From Magnetovibrio sp. (GTDB lineage Bacteria > Pseudomonadota > Alphaproteobacteria > Rhodospirillales > Casp-alpha2): a stretch of 64,000 bases of DNA. Position numbers and translations under genes: made by a program. Of the stretch, positions 46,831 through 54,599 are shown piece after piece; within the stretch, counting starts at the first letter, position 1; each line of letters opens with the position of its first letter. The notes under the pieces were generated by a model. It ran no database searches. It had not been told where the DNA came from and worked only from the letters and a program-made list of their open reading frames with translations. The stretch covers positions 74,305 to 138,304 of the forward strand of contig NZFO01000010.1 of NCBI GenBank assembly GCA_002690705.1. The letters are read 5' to 3'.

Positions 46831-47626
46831 GGATTGATAAATCTTTTATTGATGGGGCTTCACCGCAGAGTGGGCAGCTTGGGTCCGGGCTGACTTTAAT
46901 TTTTCGTATATCCGCTCCAAGTCCATCACATATGATTAAAGATCCAGACAAGCTCTCACCAATGCCCAGCAACTCCTTGATCACCTCGGTAGCTTGGAAA
47001 GATCCCATCATGCCGCAGAGGGCGCCTAAAACACCGGCTTCTGCGCAGGTTGGAACCAGACTTTCAGGTGGCGCTTCAGGAAAAAGGCAACGGTAGCAGG
47101 GCCCTGCTGCTTGCCCCTTTAAGCCTTTAAACGCTCGATAAGTAGCGATCTGAGCGTCAAACCGCAAAATAGCCGCAGATACAAGTGGCACTCGGGCAAA
47201 AAAACAAGCATCGTTGACAAGAAAGCGTGTCTTAAAATTGTCTGACCCGTCAGCCACTAGGTCGTATTGATTAATAAGGTCTGCGGCGTTAACTGCAGTG
47301 ATCCGTGCGAGGTGCGCCTCGACTTGAACGTCTGGATTAATAGCGGTGATCGCATCCTCAGCAGATTTTATTTTTGCCTTACCTACATCTGCGGTTCGGT
47401 ATAGGATTTGTCGTTGCAAGTTGGATAGCTCTACAAAGTCATCATCGATAATTCCAATCGTTCCAATTCCCGCCGCAGCAAGATAGAGAACGAGGGGAGA
47501 CCCAAGCCCGCCTGCCCCGATAACAAGCACACGAGACTCTATAAGCTTTGCTTGGCCGAGCCCGCCGACCTCCGGCAAAAGTATGTGTCTGGCATATCGA
47601 TTAACTTGTTGTTCCGTGAACTCCAT
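46823..47626 (-). CDS. MoeB/ThiF-family sulfur-carrier adenylyltransferase
   Basis: A 267-residue E1-like enzyme with the ATP motif VLVIGAGGLGSPLVLYLAAAG, DDDFVELSNLQRQILY, two zinc CxxC pairs (CYRC and CPLC) and the conserved PTCAEAGVLG. MoeB/ThiF proteins adenylate the C-terminal glycine of a small ubiquitin-like carrier such as MoaD or ThiS. There is no C-terminal rhodanese domain. No MoaD or ThiS gene lies nearby. It is followed by the overlapping DsrE-like gene, which could be its sulfur partner; that is inference. Confidence 0.9.
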   Translation of the reverse strand: MEFTEQQVNRYARHILLPEVGGLGQAKLIESRVLVIGAGGLGSPLVLYLAAAGIGTIGIIDDDFVELSNLQRQILYRTADVGKAKIKSAEDAITAINPDVQVEAHLARITAVNAADLINQYDLVADGSDNFKTRFLVNDACFFARVPLVSAAILRFDAQIATYRAFKGLKGQAAGPCYRCLFPEAPPESLVPTCAEAGVLGALCGMMGSFQATEVIKELLGIGESLSGSLIICDGLGADIRKIKVSPDPSCPLCGEAPSIKDLSIHE

Positions 47627-48094
47627 TTTCGCAGTTCCTTATTGGGCTTTTATATCAATGTCTTTAAACGATCTGTCAAAAAAATCTTTATATCGCTCCA
47701 TCGCTATATCATTTTCTCTGAACTAAAAACAAATGATGTTTGATTTACTGACTAAGGCGCTGATAAAGCTATATCACCGATTTGTGTCGATTATGCAGCA
47801 CAGCTCATACTCACTATTTTGCAGAGGCTGTCGTCTTAGCATTTATGTGCTAATAGGAATCCACGTCGTGAGGAGCCTATCCTAATCTAATTGCATTTAT
47901 GAAATAATCTTTGAGCATTTGCTCTAAATATCTCTGCAGGTCAGCCGAAAACTCATAATTCTTCCAATTCAGATGGGCTTACAGCCCTGATGTACAAAAC
48001 TTTCAAAGACCGTCTAAATGCTATAATCGGGCGGGCTTGAGAGTGATTTCAATAACTGAGCCCTAATCGTAATCTGGTAACTTATCTTGTCTTT
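47627..48094. other. Gene-free stretch upstream of the ThiF-like gene
   Basis: This 468-bp AT-rich spacer lies between dut (ends on the right, -) and the ThiF-like gene (starts on the left, -). No coding frame or tRNA is supported. It holds a pair of adjacent hairpins at 47836-47880 and a small one at 47975-47987 (GGGCT with AGCCC). The spacer is long for this gene-dense window, so a small RNA or long leader is possible. Confidence 0.45.
47836..47880. repeat. Two adjacent hairpins in the spacer upstream of the ThiF-like gene
   Basis: TTAGCA (47836-47841) pairs with TGCTAA (47848-47853). Next to it ATAGG (47853-47857) pairs with CCTAT (47876-47880), enclosing CCAC with GTG-A-GG around a 3-nt loop. 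Together they form a compact double hairpin. No T run follows on either strand. Confidence 0.35.
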
Positions 48095-48562
48095 TTAGTC
48101 GACCCCTGTGGACCCAAAGCTACCTAAACCGCGTTTCGTTATGTTTAAGGAATTTCTCTCAACCCATTCAGCTCGGGTGATTGGCGAAATGACTACTTGC
48201 GCGATGCGCATACCACGCTTTATTTCGAAAGTGTATTCTCCATGATTAATTAGTATGACACCTATCTCTCCACGGTAATCTGTATCAATCGTGCCGGGAC
48301 TGTTTAAACAGGTTACCCCATGTTTTATTGCCAAGCCGGAGCGAGGTCGTATTTGCGCCTCAAATCCTGGGGGAAGTGCGATGGCAATCCCGGTGGGTAC
48401 CAGTGTTCGCTTGCTCGGTGGCAAACTGAGTGTGTTGTCAAGTGCGGCGAGAAGGTCCATACCCGCGCTTCCCGGTGTAGCATAAGCAGGAAGGTCCATT
48501 TCAAAGCCATGCCGTAAGCGCATAATTGTCACTTGGACGCGAGCAGCTATTCCTTCATTCAT
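48095..48562 (-). CDS. dut: Deoxyuridine 5'-triphosphate nucleotidohydrolase
   Basis: A 155-residue trimeric dUTPase started at the ATG ending at 48562, two bases after the coaBC stop and behind AAAGG. All five motifs are visible: AGMDL (1), RSGLA (2), [13 protein letters not shown] (3), RIAQVVI (4) and [10 protein letters not shown] (5). It hydrolyses dUTP to dUMP, keeping uracil out of DNA and feeding dTMP synthesis. It forms the end of the ubiE-ubiB-coaBC-dut run, the typical alphaproteobacterial arrangement. Confidence 0.96.
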   Translation of the reverse strand: MNEGIAARVQVTIMRLRHGFEMDLPAYATPGSAGMDLLAALDNTLSLPPSKRTLVPTGIAIALPPGFEAQIRPRSGLAIKHGVTCLNSPGTIDTDYRGEIGVILINHGEYTFEIKRGMRIAQVVISPITRAEWVERNSLNITKRGLGSFGSTGVD

Positions 48563-48564
48563 AT

Positions 48565-49794
48565 TTAGGCCTTTAATTCCGAGGTGAGGGCGCTCGCGAT
48601 GCATGTTGTTAATTTTTTTGCCACCGCGCTCTTGCTCATCGCGGGCCATTGATTGGCTCCAGCCGGGGTAATTAGATGTACGGTATTATCATCACCTCCA
48701 AATGTTTTTGTTTCCGGCGATACGTCATTGGCGATAATCCAATCGCAGCCCTTGCGTAAGAGTTTTGCCTGAGCATTCCCAACTATATTCTCGGTCTCGG
48801 CAGCAAAGCCGATGACCAAAGCCGGGCGATTTTCTTCAAGAGCTGAGAGCGCTGCAAGAATATCGGGGTTTTCTCGCAGAGTCATGGGGAACGGGGCCTC
48901 GCCACAAGTCTTCTTGAGCTTCTCCTCTGACGGGTCAGCAACATACCAATCGGAGACTGCAGCGACACAGACAGCAACATCCGCAGGGCGACCATCGGTA
49001 CAAAGTAGCTCTTTACACGCAGATAGCATATCACGCGCCGACTCAATATAAACCATGGTGACCCCGAATGGGTCGGGCAGTTTGGTTGGACCAGAAACCA
49101 AAGTAACGTCCGCTCCAAATGAAGCTAGCGCCTCGGCGATAGCGTGACCTTGCTTGCCGGATGAGCGGTTGGAAATAAAGCGCACAGGGTCTATTGGCTC
49201 CAAGGTGGGACCGCTGGTGACGATTGCTCGCTTGCCTGTTAACGGCTTTACAGTATTAAAGAAGCTATCAACAGCGGCGGCGATGTCAGCTGGTTCGCTC
49301 ATGCGACCCATACCATATTCACCGCATGCCATTTCGCCTTCGACCGGACCGATCAGATCAACACCGCGAGAAGTTATTGTTTTAAGATTGGCCTGGGTAG
49401 CCTTATGCTCCCACATGCGGACATTCATGGCAGGGGCGACTAGAACAGGCTTATCAGTAGCAAGCAGGACTGTTGCTGCTAGATTATCAGCCTGTCCTCC
49501 TGCCATCTTAGCGAGTGTATTGGCGGATGCGGGTGCCACTAGTAATACATCGGCGTCGCGACTCAATTGGATATGGCCCATCTCTTGTTCATCGGTGAGC
49601 GAAAATAAATCCTCATACACTTTATCTTCGCTAACTGCGCTAAGCGTTAATGGGGTCACAAACTCTTTTGCACCGTCCGTCATGACACAGCGAACTGTTG
49701 CGCCGAGCTCGCGAAGACGGCGGACTAATTCAGGACATTTATAAGCCGCTATGCCGGCAGTAACGATCAGTAAAATGCTTTTCCCAAAAAGCAT
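48565..49794 (-). CDS. coaBC: Bifunctional phosphopantothenoylcysteine decarboxylase / phosphopantothenate--cysteine ligase
   Basis: A 409-residue fusion started at the ATG ending at 49794, behind GGGAA; an upstream TTG at 49821 is less likely. The CoaC flavoprotein domain (about 1-185) shows [40 protein letters not shown] and the mobile CGEYGMGRM loop. The CoaB ligase domain begins at [25 protein letters not shown]-type sequence near 195. It makes 4'-phosphopantetheine for coenzyme A. It lies 2 bp upstream of dut. Confidence 0.95.
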   Translation of the reverse strand: MLFGKSILLIVTAGIAAYKCPELVRRLRELGATVRCVMTDGAKEFVTPLTLSAVSEDKVYEDLFSLTDEQEMGHIQLSRDADVLLVAPASANTLAKMAGGQADNLAATVLLATDKPVLVAPAMNVRMWEHKATQANLKTITSRGVDLIGPVEGEMACGEYGMGRMSEPADIAAAVDSFFNTVKPLTGKRAIVTSGPTLEPIDPVRFISNRSSGKQGHAIAEALASFGADVTLVSGPTKLPDPFGVTMVYIESARDMLSACKELLCTDGRPADVAVCVAAVSDWYVADPSEEKLKKTCGEAPFPMTLRENPDILAALSALEENRPALVIGFAAETENIVGNAQAKLLRKGCDWIIANDVSPETKTFGGDDNTVHLITPAGANQWPAMSKSAVAKKLTTCIASALTSELKA

Positions 49795-49880
49795 GGGCTG
49801 AATTCCCGATTCAACTTCCAACGAATAGTATTAATTAGCCCGAGGAATAGCAGCACGCAAGACTATCGGTACGAGTTAAT

Positions 49881-51416
49881 TTATGAAAATGTCAACAGCA
49901 CGATTGAGCCTAGTAGTGCGATACAAATCCATGACATTATACGGTTTGTATTTTCACCTAGGTTTTTATGTGAAACAACCCTTTTGGAGCGCAGCCGTAT
50001 TTCACCGCTCGAAATGATCGCCGCACTTTCTTCTATAGTGTCCATGATCCGCGGCAGACGACTAAGCGTTTCTGCTGCCCCTTCAACAGCATTTTTAACT
50101 CGAGCCTCAGGGCCGAGATTAGCCCGCATCCAGCCTTCGATCAGTGGACGTGCAAGCATCCACATATTTGCCTCTGGGTCGAGTTTACGGGCGGTCCCCT
50201 CGGCGACTAATAAAGTTTTTTGCAATAACAGTAATTGCGGCTGAGTCTCCATTTCAAAGGTCTCGGTAATTTTAAATAATTGGCCAAGTAATTGAGCGAT
50301 GGAGATCTCATTTTGCGGTTTATCAAGGATAGGTTCAGCTATTGATCGGCAGGCTTGGGTAAATATTTCAACGGAACGATGCGGGGGCACCCATCCAGCC
50401 TCAAAATGCACTTCAGCTGCGCGACGGTAATTGCGAGTAAGGAAGGCAAGAAGCATCTCAGCTAAATACCTGCGAGTTTTTACATCAATTCGACCCATTA
50501 TACCAAAGTCAACGACTCCAATAGCGCCATCAGGCATCACAAATAAATTGCCTGGATGAACATCTGCATGAAAAAAACCGTCTCGAAAAACCTGAAGGAA
50601 GGTTGCGTTAGCGGCCTTGGTCAAAACTTCACTGGGGATTAAACCAGCATTTGATAGTGCGTCTCGATCATCAAGAGGGAAGCCGTCTAACCGCTCCGTA
50701 ACCATCACGCGCTGGCTGGTGCGACTCCAATCAATCTCAGGTATAAAAAAATCTGGGTCACCCCGGAAATTCTCACGCATTTCATCGGCGGCGGCGGCTT
50801 CGAATCTGAGGTCCATCTCCATCTCAACAGTTTCAGCTAATTTTTTAATTACTTGGACGGGCTTTAATCTGCGGAGCTCGGGACGTAAATTTTCAACTAG
50901 TTCCGCTATCCAATACAACAGATTTATGTCGCGTTGAAAGGCCTGTTCGATATGAGGTCGAAGGACTTTTACGGCTACCTTTTGACCACTTTCCGTTACG
51001 GCAAAATGTACTTGCGCTATTGATGCAGCGGCAATGGGAGTATCATCGAAAGTAAAAAATAATTTCTCAAGAGTCTGGCCTAATTCTCTCTCGATGGTGT
51101 CGCGTGCTTGGTCTGTGGGAAAAGGCGGCAAGCGGTCCTGCAGCTTTGATAGGTCCTCACACATTTCTTCACCCAAAAGGTCGGAGCGTGTAGCGAAAGC
51201 TTGTCCCATCTTTATAAAACTTGGCCCCGCCTCGGTGAGTGCTTGTGCCAGGCGCTCACCCGGTCGCCCTCCAGCCTTACGCCCCGCAATCAGCCTGACT
51301 ATGGAGACGACTGAGGGCGCTAAACCAAAAAGTTCGAGAAGGAATAGGGCATCGTGGCGTGCTAGTACGAGTGCGACGCGCATTAAGTTAGTGCTATTAC
51401 GGATAGTTGAGAACAC
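49881..51416 (-). CDS. ubiB: Ubiquinone biosynthesis accessory ATPase UbiB
   Basis: A 511-residue ABC1/UbiB-family protein-kinase-like ATPase. It has the KxGQ-type motif GPSFIKMGQAFATRSDLLG, the Ala-rich nucleotide loop AAASIAQVHFA, VAVKVLRP, the catalytic DVHPGNLFV, and a C-terminal membrane helix (IMSWICIALLGSIVLLTFS). It assists ubiquinone synthesis at the inner membrane, probably by extracting lipid precursors with ATP. The start is GTG 51416, 3 bp after the ubiE stop. The ubiE-ubiB coupling is common in proteobacteria. Confidence 0.94.
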   Translation of the reverse strand: MFSTIRNSTNLMRVALVLARHDALFLLELFGLAPSVVSIVRLIAGRKAGGRPGERLAQALTEAGPSFIKMGQAFATRSDLLGEEMCEDLSKLQDRLPPFPTDQARDTIERELGQTLEKLFFTFDDTPIAAASIAQVHFAVTESGQKVAVKVLRPHIEQAFQRDINLLYWIAELVENLRPELRRLKPVQVIKKLAETVEMEMDLRFEAAAADEMRENFRGDPDFFIPEIDWSRTSQRVMVTERLDGFPLDDRDALSNAGLIPSEVLTKAANATFLQVFRDGFFHADVHPGNLFVMPDGAIGVVDFGIMGRIDVKTRRYLAEMLLAFLTRNYRRAAEVHFEAGWVPPHRSVEIFTQACRSIAEPILDKPQNEISIAQLLGQLFKITETFEMETQPQLLLLQKTLLVAEGTARKLDPEANMWMLARPLIEGWMRANLGPEARVKNAVEGAAETLSRLPRIMDTIEESAAIISSGEIRLRSKRVVSHKNLGENTNRIMSWICIALLGSIVLLTFS

Positions 51417-51419
51417 CCT

Positions 51420-52184
51420 CTAAATCCGCCATGCTGAGTGAAGAGCGGCTATTCCCCCTGAAAGATTCCGCACTTTCACATTTCCAAGACCAGAATCCAA
51501 AATCATGGTGGTGAAACGACTCTGATCAGGGAATTGGCGGATACTCTCCGCAAGGTATTGATAGGCTGTTCTGTCGCCGGCAATCTGAGCTCCCAGCATT
51601 GGAAGTACTTTAAAGGAATATGCGTCGTATATTTTAGATAAGATCGGAGCAGTGACGTGGGAAAATTCTAGACATAAGAATCGACCCCCTGGTTTCAAAA
51701 CTCTTCGCGCCTCCGATAGCGCGCGTGCAATATGGGTAACATTCCGGATGCAAAATGCGATTGTGTAAGCATCGACTGACATGTCGTTAACAGGGAGGTT
51801 CTCAGCGTCGCCATTAATCCATTTAATACTATTAATTATTCCTCTGTTTATTGCATGTTCGCGTCCGCGCCTGAGCATTGCCGAATTTATATCAACGACT
51901 GTTATTGATCCGGGATGGGCCTTGGGCAGTCGCGCTAAGACCCTAAAGGGAATATCTCCTGTTCCCCCGCCTACGTCTAATAATGTCATACCGGGTTTTG
52001 GGGCCAGCCAATCGATCATGACATTTTTCCAGAGGCGGTGAACGCCCATGCTCATGACGTCGTTCATCAAATCGTATTTATTTGAGACGTTGTCGAATAC
52101 TTCTTTTACTAAAGATGCTTTTTCAGTTTCGCCCACCTTGCGGTATCCGAAGTATGTTGTTTGTTCGTCAATAAGTTTGCCCAT
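51420..52184 (-). CDS. ubiE: Demethylmenaquinone/ubiquinone C-methyltransferase UbiE
   Basis: A 254-residue SAM-dependent methyltransferase. The ATG ending at 52184 gives the conserved N-terminus (TTYFGYRKVGETEKASLVKEVF, shown here only in part) and normal length; the frame open further upstream is not UbiE-like. Motifs are LDVGGGTGDIPFR (SAM site), NGDAENLPV and FCIRNVTHIARAL. It adds the C-methyl group to the benzoquinone ring in ubiquinone synthesis. It is divergent from mutM across 162 bp. Confidence 0.94.
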   Translation of the reverse strand: MGKLIDEQTTYFGYRKVGETEKASLVKEVFDNVSNKYDLMNDVMSMGVHRLWKNVMIDWLAPKPGMTLLDVGGGTGDIPFRVLARLPKAHPGSITVVDINSAMLRRGREHAINRGIINSIKWINGDAENLPVNDMSVDAYTIAFCIRNVTHIARALSEARRVLKPGGRFLCLEFSHVTAPILSKIYDAYSFKVLPMLGAQIAGDRTAYQYLAESIRQFPDQSRFTTMILDSGLGNVKVRNLSGGIAALHSAWRI

Positions 52185-52346
52185 TATTAGCGGAAGATAG
52201 CTCAAGCTACCCTCAGAGGCCAGAAAACCATGATAACAAAATAAATAAACGACAAAAAAATAAATTTTGCTAGTGTCTGCTATGGACAAAGTCCGTTGCA
52301 CGCGGCATATCGATCCGAAAATATAACGAAAGTTAGAGTCTCCGCT

Positions 52347-53177
52347 ATGCCTGAACTGCCCGAAGTAGAAACGGTCTGCCGCGGCCTCCAAGATACCATA
52401 ACAGGCTCGCGCTTGGAAAAAGTCATCGCGCGACGTTCGGATCTCCGGTTGCCCTTGCCCGAGGACTTTGGCCAACGTCTCACTGGGCGCACAATAAGTT
52501 CGGTTGCTCGGCGTGCTAAATTTATTCTGATTTCGCTGGATAACGATAGCGTGTTGATTGGACACTTAGGTATGTCTGGGAGGATTCGAATTTTTAATAG
52601 CACCCCCCCGCCTGAAGAGCGTCACGACCACGTAATATTTGAGACTAACTCGGGCGTCACGATTCGGTTCAATGATCCGCGCCGGTTCGGGTTTTTAGAT
52701 ATAGTGGATGGGAGTTACCTTAATACTCATCGATATCTCAAAAATCTTGGCCCTGAGCCACTTGATGACGCCTTTGATGGGTCTTTGTTAATTTACCGAC
52801 TGGCAAAAAAAATGACGTCTTTAAAAGCGGCTTTGCTTGACCAACGCATTGTTGCGGGTCTTGGTAACATTTATGTGTGCGAGGCACTCCATTTAGCTGG
52901 GCTATCTCCCCGTCGGAGAGCGGGAACCGTCGGGACTTTGCGGGCTGCACGCCTGAGCGATGGTATTAAATTAGTTTTGAAGCGCGCCATTCAGGCTGGT
53001 GGCTCGTCGCTTCGTGATCATCGCCAGCCCAATGGGGAACTAGGATATTTTCAACATAATTTTCAAGTTTATAATCGAGAAGGCGAGGATTGTATAAAAT
53101 GTGGGTCGGGTTATTTGGTAAAACGGATCGTTCAATCGGGGCGGTCCACATTCTTTTGTTCTCATTGCCAAAGATAG
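52347..53177 (+). CDS. mutM: Formamidopyrimidine-DNA glycosylase
   Basis: A 276-residue DNA repair enzyme. ATG 52347 gives the invariant N-terminal MPELPEVE, whose Pro2 is the catalytic nucleophile and Glu3 the acid; the 17 upstream codons are not part of it. The lysine of LIGHLGMSGR region, the H2TH block (DQRIVAGLGNIYVCEAL) and the C-terminal zinc finger (C-x2-C...C-x2-C, ending FCSHCQR) are all present. It removes 8-oxoguanine and related lesions and nicks the strand. It opens the mutM-rpsT-dnaA side of the divergent region. Confidence 0.96.
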   Translation: MPELPEVETVCRGLQDTITGSRLEKVIARRSDLRLPLPEDFGQRLTGRTISSVARRAKFILISLDNDSVLIGHLGMSGRIRIFNSTPPPEERHDHVIFETNSGVTIRFNDPRRFGFLDIVDGSYLNTHRYLKNLGPEPLDDAFDGSLLIYRLAKKMTSLKAALLDQRIVAGLGNIYVCEALHLAGLSPRRRAGTVGTLRAARLSDGIKLVLKRAIQAGGSSLRDHRQPNGELGYFQHNFQVYNREGEDCIKCGSGYLVKRIVQSGRSTFFCSHCQR

Positions 53178-53192
53178 AGGAATAATGCGGTT

Positions 53193-53606
53193 TTGAGAAA
53201 ACTTGGCCGGTGGTACTTAATTTTTATGATGTGGAGTTTATCCGCGGTATTTATCACGCAGATTTGTTATGCAGATAATGCCGCTCGATTTTTGAGTGTA
53301 ATAGAGGATCTCCCATTGATGCCGGGTCTAAGCGAGGATAAAGACGCTGCAATAACATTTGACAGTATAGATGGGCGTATTGCAGAGGCCCAGGCTTATT
53401 ATAACTCCAGATTAGATAAAGGTGGTTCGGCTATTGCTGATGCTGTGCGCGCGTTTTACGCTGCATCTTTGCCACAATTGGGATGGCGGCCATTATCTGA
53501 CCACACATTTCATCGTGCCGGGGAGACCCTTGAATTATTAATTTCATCTGAAAGTGGGGTTGGCGTATCGGTTCGGTTTGCTTTGCGGCCTCAAAAACTT
53601 AATTGA
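53193..53606 (+). CDS. Small exported protein of unknown function
   Basis: A protein of about 137 residues with an N-terminal hydrophobic export segment (WYLIFMMWSLSAVFITQICYA, shown here as its core) and a mature part of about 110 residues containing FYAASLPQLGWRPL. I do not recognise a named family; similar small secreted proteins occur after mutM in other alphaproteobacteria. The proposed start is TTG 53193, since the nearby ATG 53185 is out of frame; ATG 53226 is an alternative that would shorten the signal. It sits 15 bp after mutM. Periplasmic or outer-membrane location is inferred. Confidence 0.6.
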   Translation: MRKLGRWYLIFMMWSLSAVFITQICYADNAARFLSVIEDLPLMPGLSEDKDAAITFDSIDGRIAEAQAYYNSRLDKGGSAIADAVRAFYAASLPQLGWRPLSDHTFHRAGETLELLISSESGVGVSVRFALRPQKLN

Positions 53607-53654
53607 TGTTCTGCGTAAGGGTGTCTTGCTCGTGCTATCTTGGCGCTAGAGTGC

Positions 53655-53683
53655 TTGACGATGGTTTATCGCAGCTTTATAAC
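53655..53683 (+). promoter_or_regulatory. Sigma-70 promoter of rpsT
   Basis: TTGACG (53655-53660) and TATAAC (53678-53683) are separated by exactly 17 bp. The predicted transcript starts near 53690, leaving a leader of about 80 nt before rpsT. This is the best -35/-10 pair I found in the window. Confidence 0.75.
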
Positions 53684-53769
53684 CGCGAAATTCGGGGTCG
53701 GTTTTTCAAACAAAGATACAGTGTTGCTGGTCAATTTAATCAAGTGGTATGTTCTGAGGAAATGCTATA

Positions 53770-54036
53770 ATGGCAAATCATGCTTCTTCTAAAAAACGCA
53801 TCCGGCAAAGCTCGCGCCGCACTAATGTCAATCGGTCTCGGCGCGGACCTATTCGCACGTGTCTGCGTGCAGTGGAAGAGGCTATCCTTGGGGGGAACCG
53901 TCCTCTAGCTGAAACTGCATTCAAGCTGGCAGAGCCGCAAATGGCGCGGGGCGTTAATAAAGGGCTTATCCACCGTAACACTTTAGCGCGCAAACTATCA
54001 CGTCTGTCTGCTCGCATTAAAATGATGGAAACCTAA
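53770..54036 (+). CDS. rpsT: 30S ribosomal protein S20
   Basis: An 88-residue basic protein with the S20 opening MANHASSKKRIRQSSRRTNVN and a three-helix body (TAFKLAEPQMARGVNKGLIHRNT in part). GAGGA precedes ATG 53770. It binds 16S rRNA early in 30S assembly. A strong promoter lies in front, and dnaA follows after a 563-bp spacer, the usual alphaproteobacterial order. Confidence 0.95.
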   Translation: MANHASSKKRIRQSSRRTNVNRSRRGPIRTCLRAVEEAILGGNRPLAETAFKLAEPQMARGVNKGLIHRNTLARKLSRLSARIKMMET

Positions 54037-54599
54037 CTATTTTTCTCGCCTAAAAGGATATTTTATCCGTTCTCCCAACGTCCCGGTGGCTAGGTGACTT
54101 GTACACTAAATAATCCATTATATTTTGACGGCGGGACTCATAGTGCTGTCAGAGTCAAGAACAATATTTTCAGTGTTCTCCTTACGGCCCCATTGAAAGC
54201 CATTGCAATGGCTTATAATGTCATTGTTGTAAACGTGTGTTGGAAATTGAGTGTGTGCGACCATTGCTAACTTTGGGTTAAAAACTTTATGGCATTCACA
54301 TAAGCAAGACATTTGGATGATATTGCCTGTTAATACGAATATTAGGAGATACAAACTTTTGTTGAAATGGTGTCACTTGGTTTCAAAGGGGGAGGGGCAC
54401 TGGGACGACAAGTCGATATTAATGTAATATAAAGCAGGCATTTTCGGATAAGGTTTTTTAGTAAGTAAAGTGTTGAGGCTTGAATACGGAATTTTTGAGA
54501 AAACTTGAGTTTAATTGAGCTTGCACGGGGCGGGATCGTCGCAGTCAAACGACGGACAAAATGCAGCGACAATGCTGCAGGTTAAGGGCTTGAAAAAAT
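54037..54599. other. dnaA upstream region, gene-free
   Basis: This 563-bp AT-rich spacer has no gene. It contains a small hairpin after rpsT (GGATA 54056-54060 with TATCC 54064-54068), two GANTC sites (54135-54139 and 54152-54156), a palindrome inside a candidate promoter (54193-54219), and a CtrA-like site CTAA-N7-TTAA (54267-54281). I found no consensus DnaA box (TTATCCACA), so this is not a clear replication origin. Confidence 0.55.
54193..54219 (+). promoter_or_regulatory. Candidate dnaA promoter with operator-like palindrome
   Basis: A consensus -10 TATAAT (54214-54219) lies 15 bp after TTGAAA (54193-54198). The space between is filled by the perfect 18-bp palindrome AAGCCATTGCAATGGCTT (54197-54214). 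A dimeric repressor bound there would block polymerase. The spacing is shorter than the ideal 17 bp, which may itself require an activator. Confidence 0.45.

Noticed and set aside
49154-49744. A 196-residue plus-strand open frame opposite coaBC
   Set aside because: Ser/Arg/Thr-rich shadow of a clearly identified gene on the other strand.
54037-54599. Chromosomal origin of replication beside dnaA
   Set aside because: No consensus DnaA box on either strand and no box cluster; alphaproteobacterial origins are often not next to dnaA.
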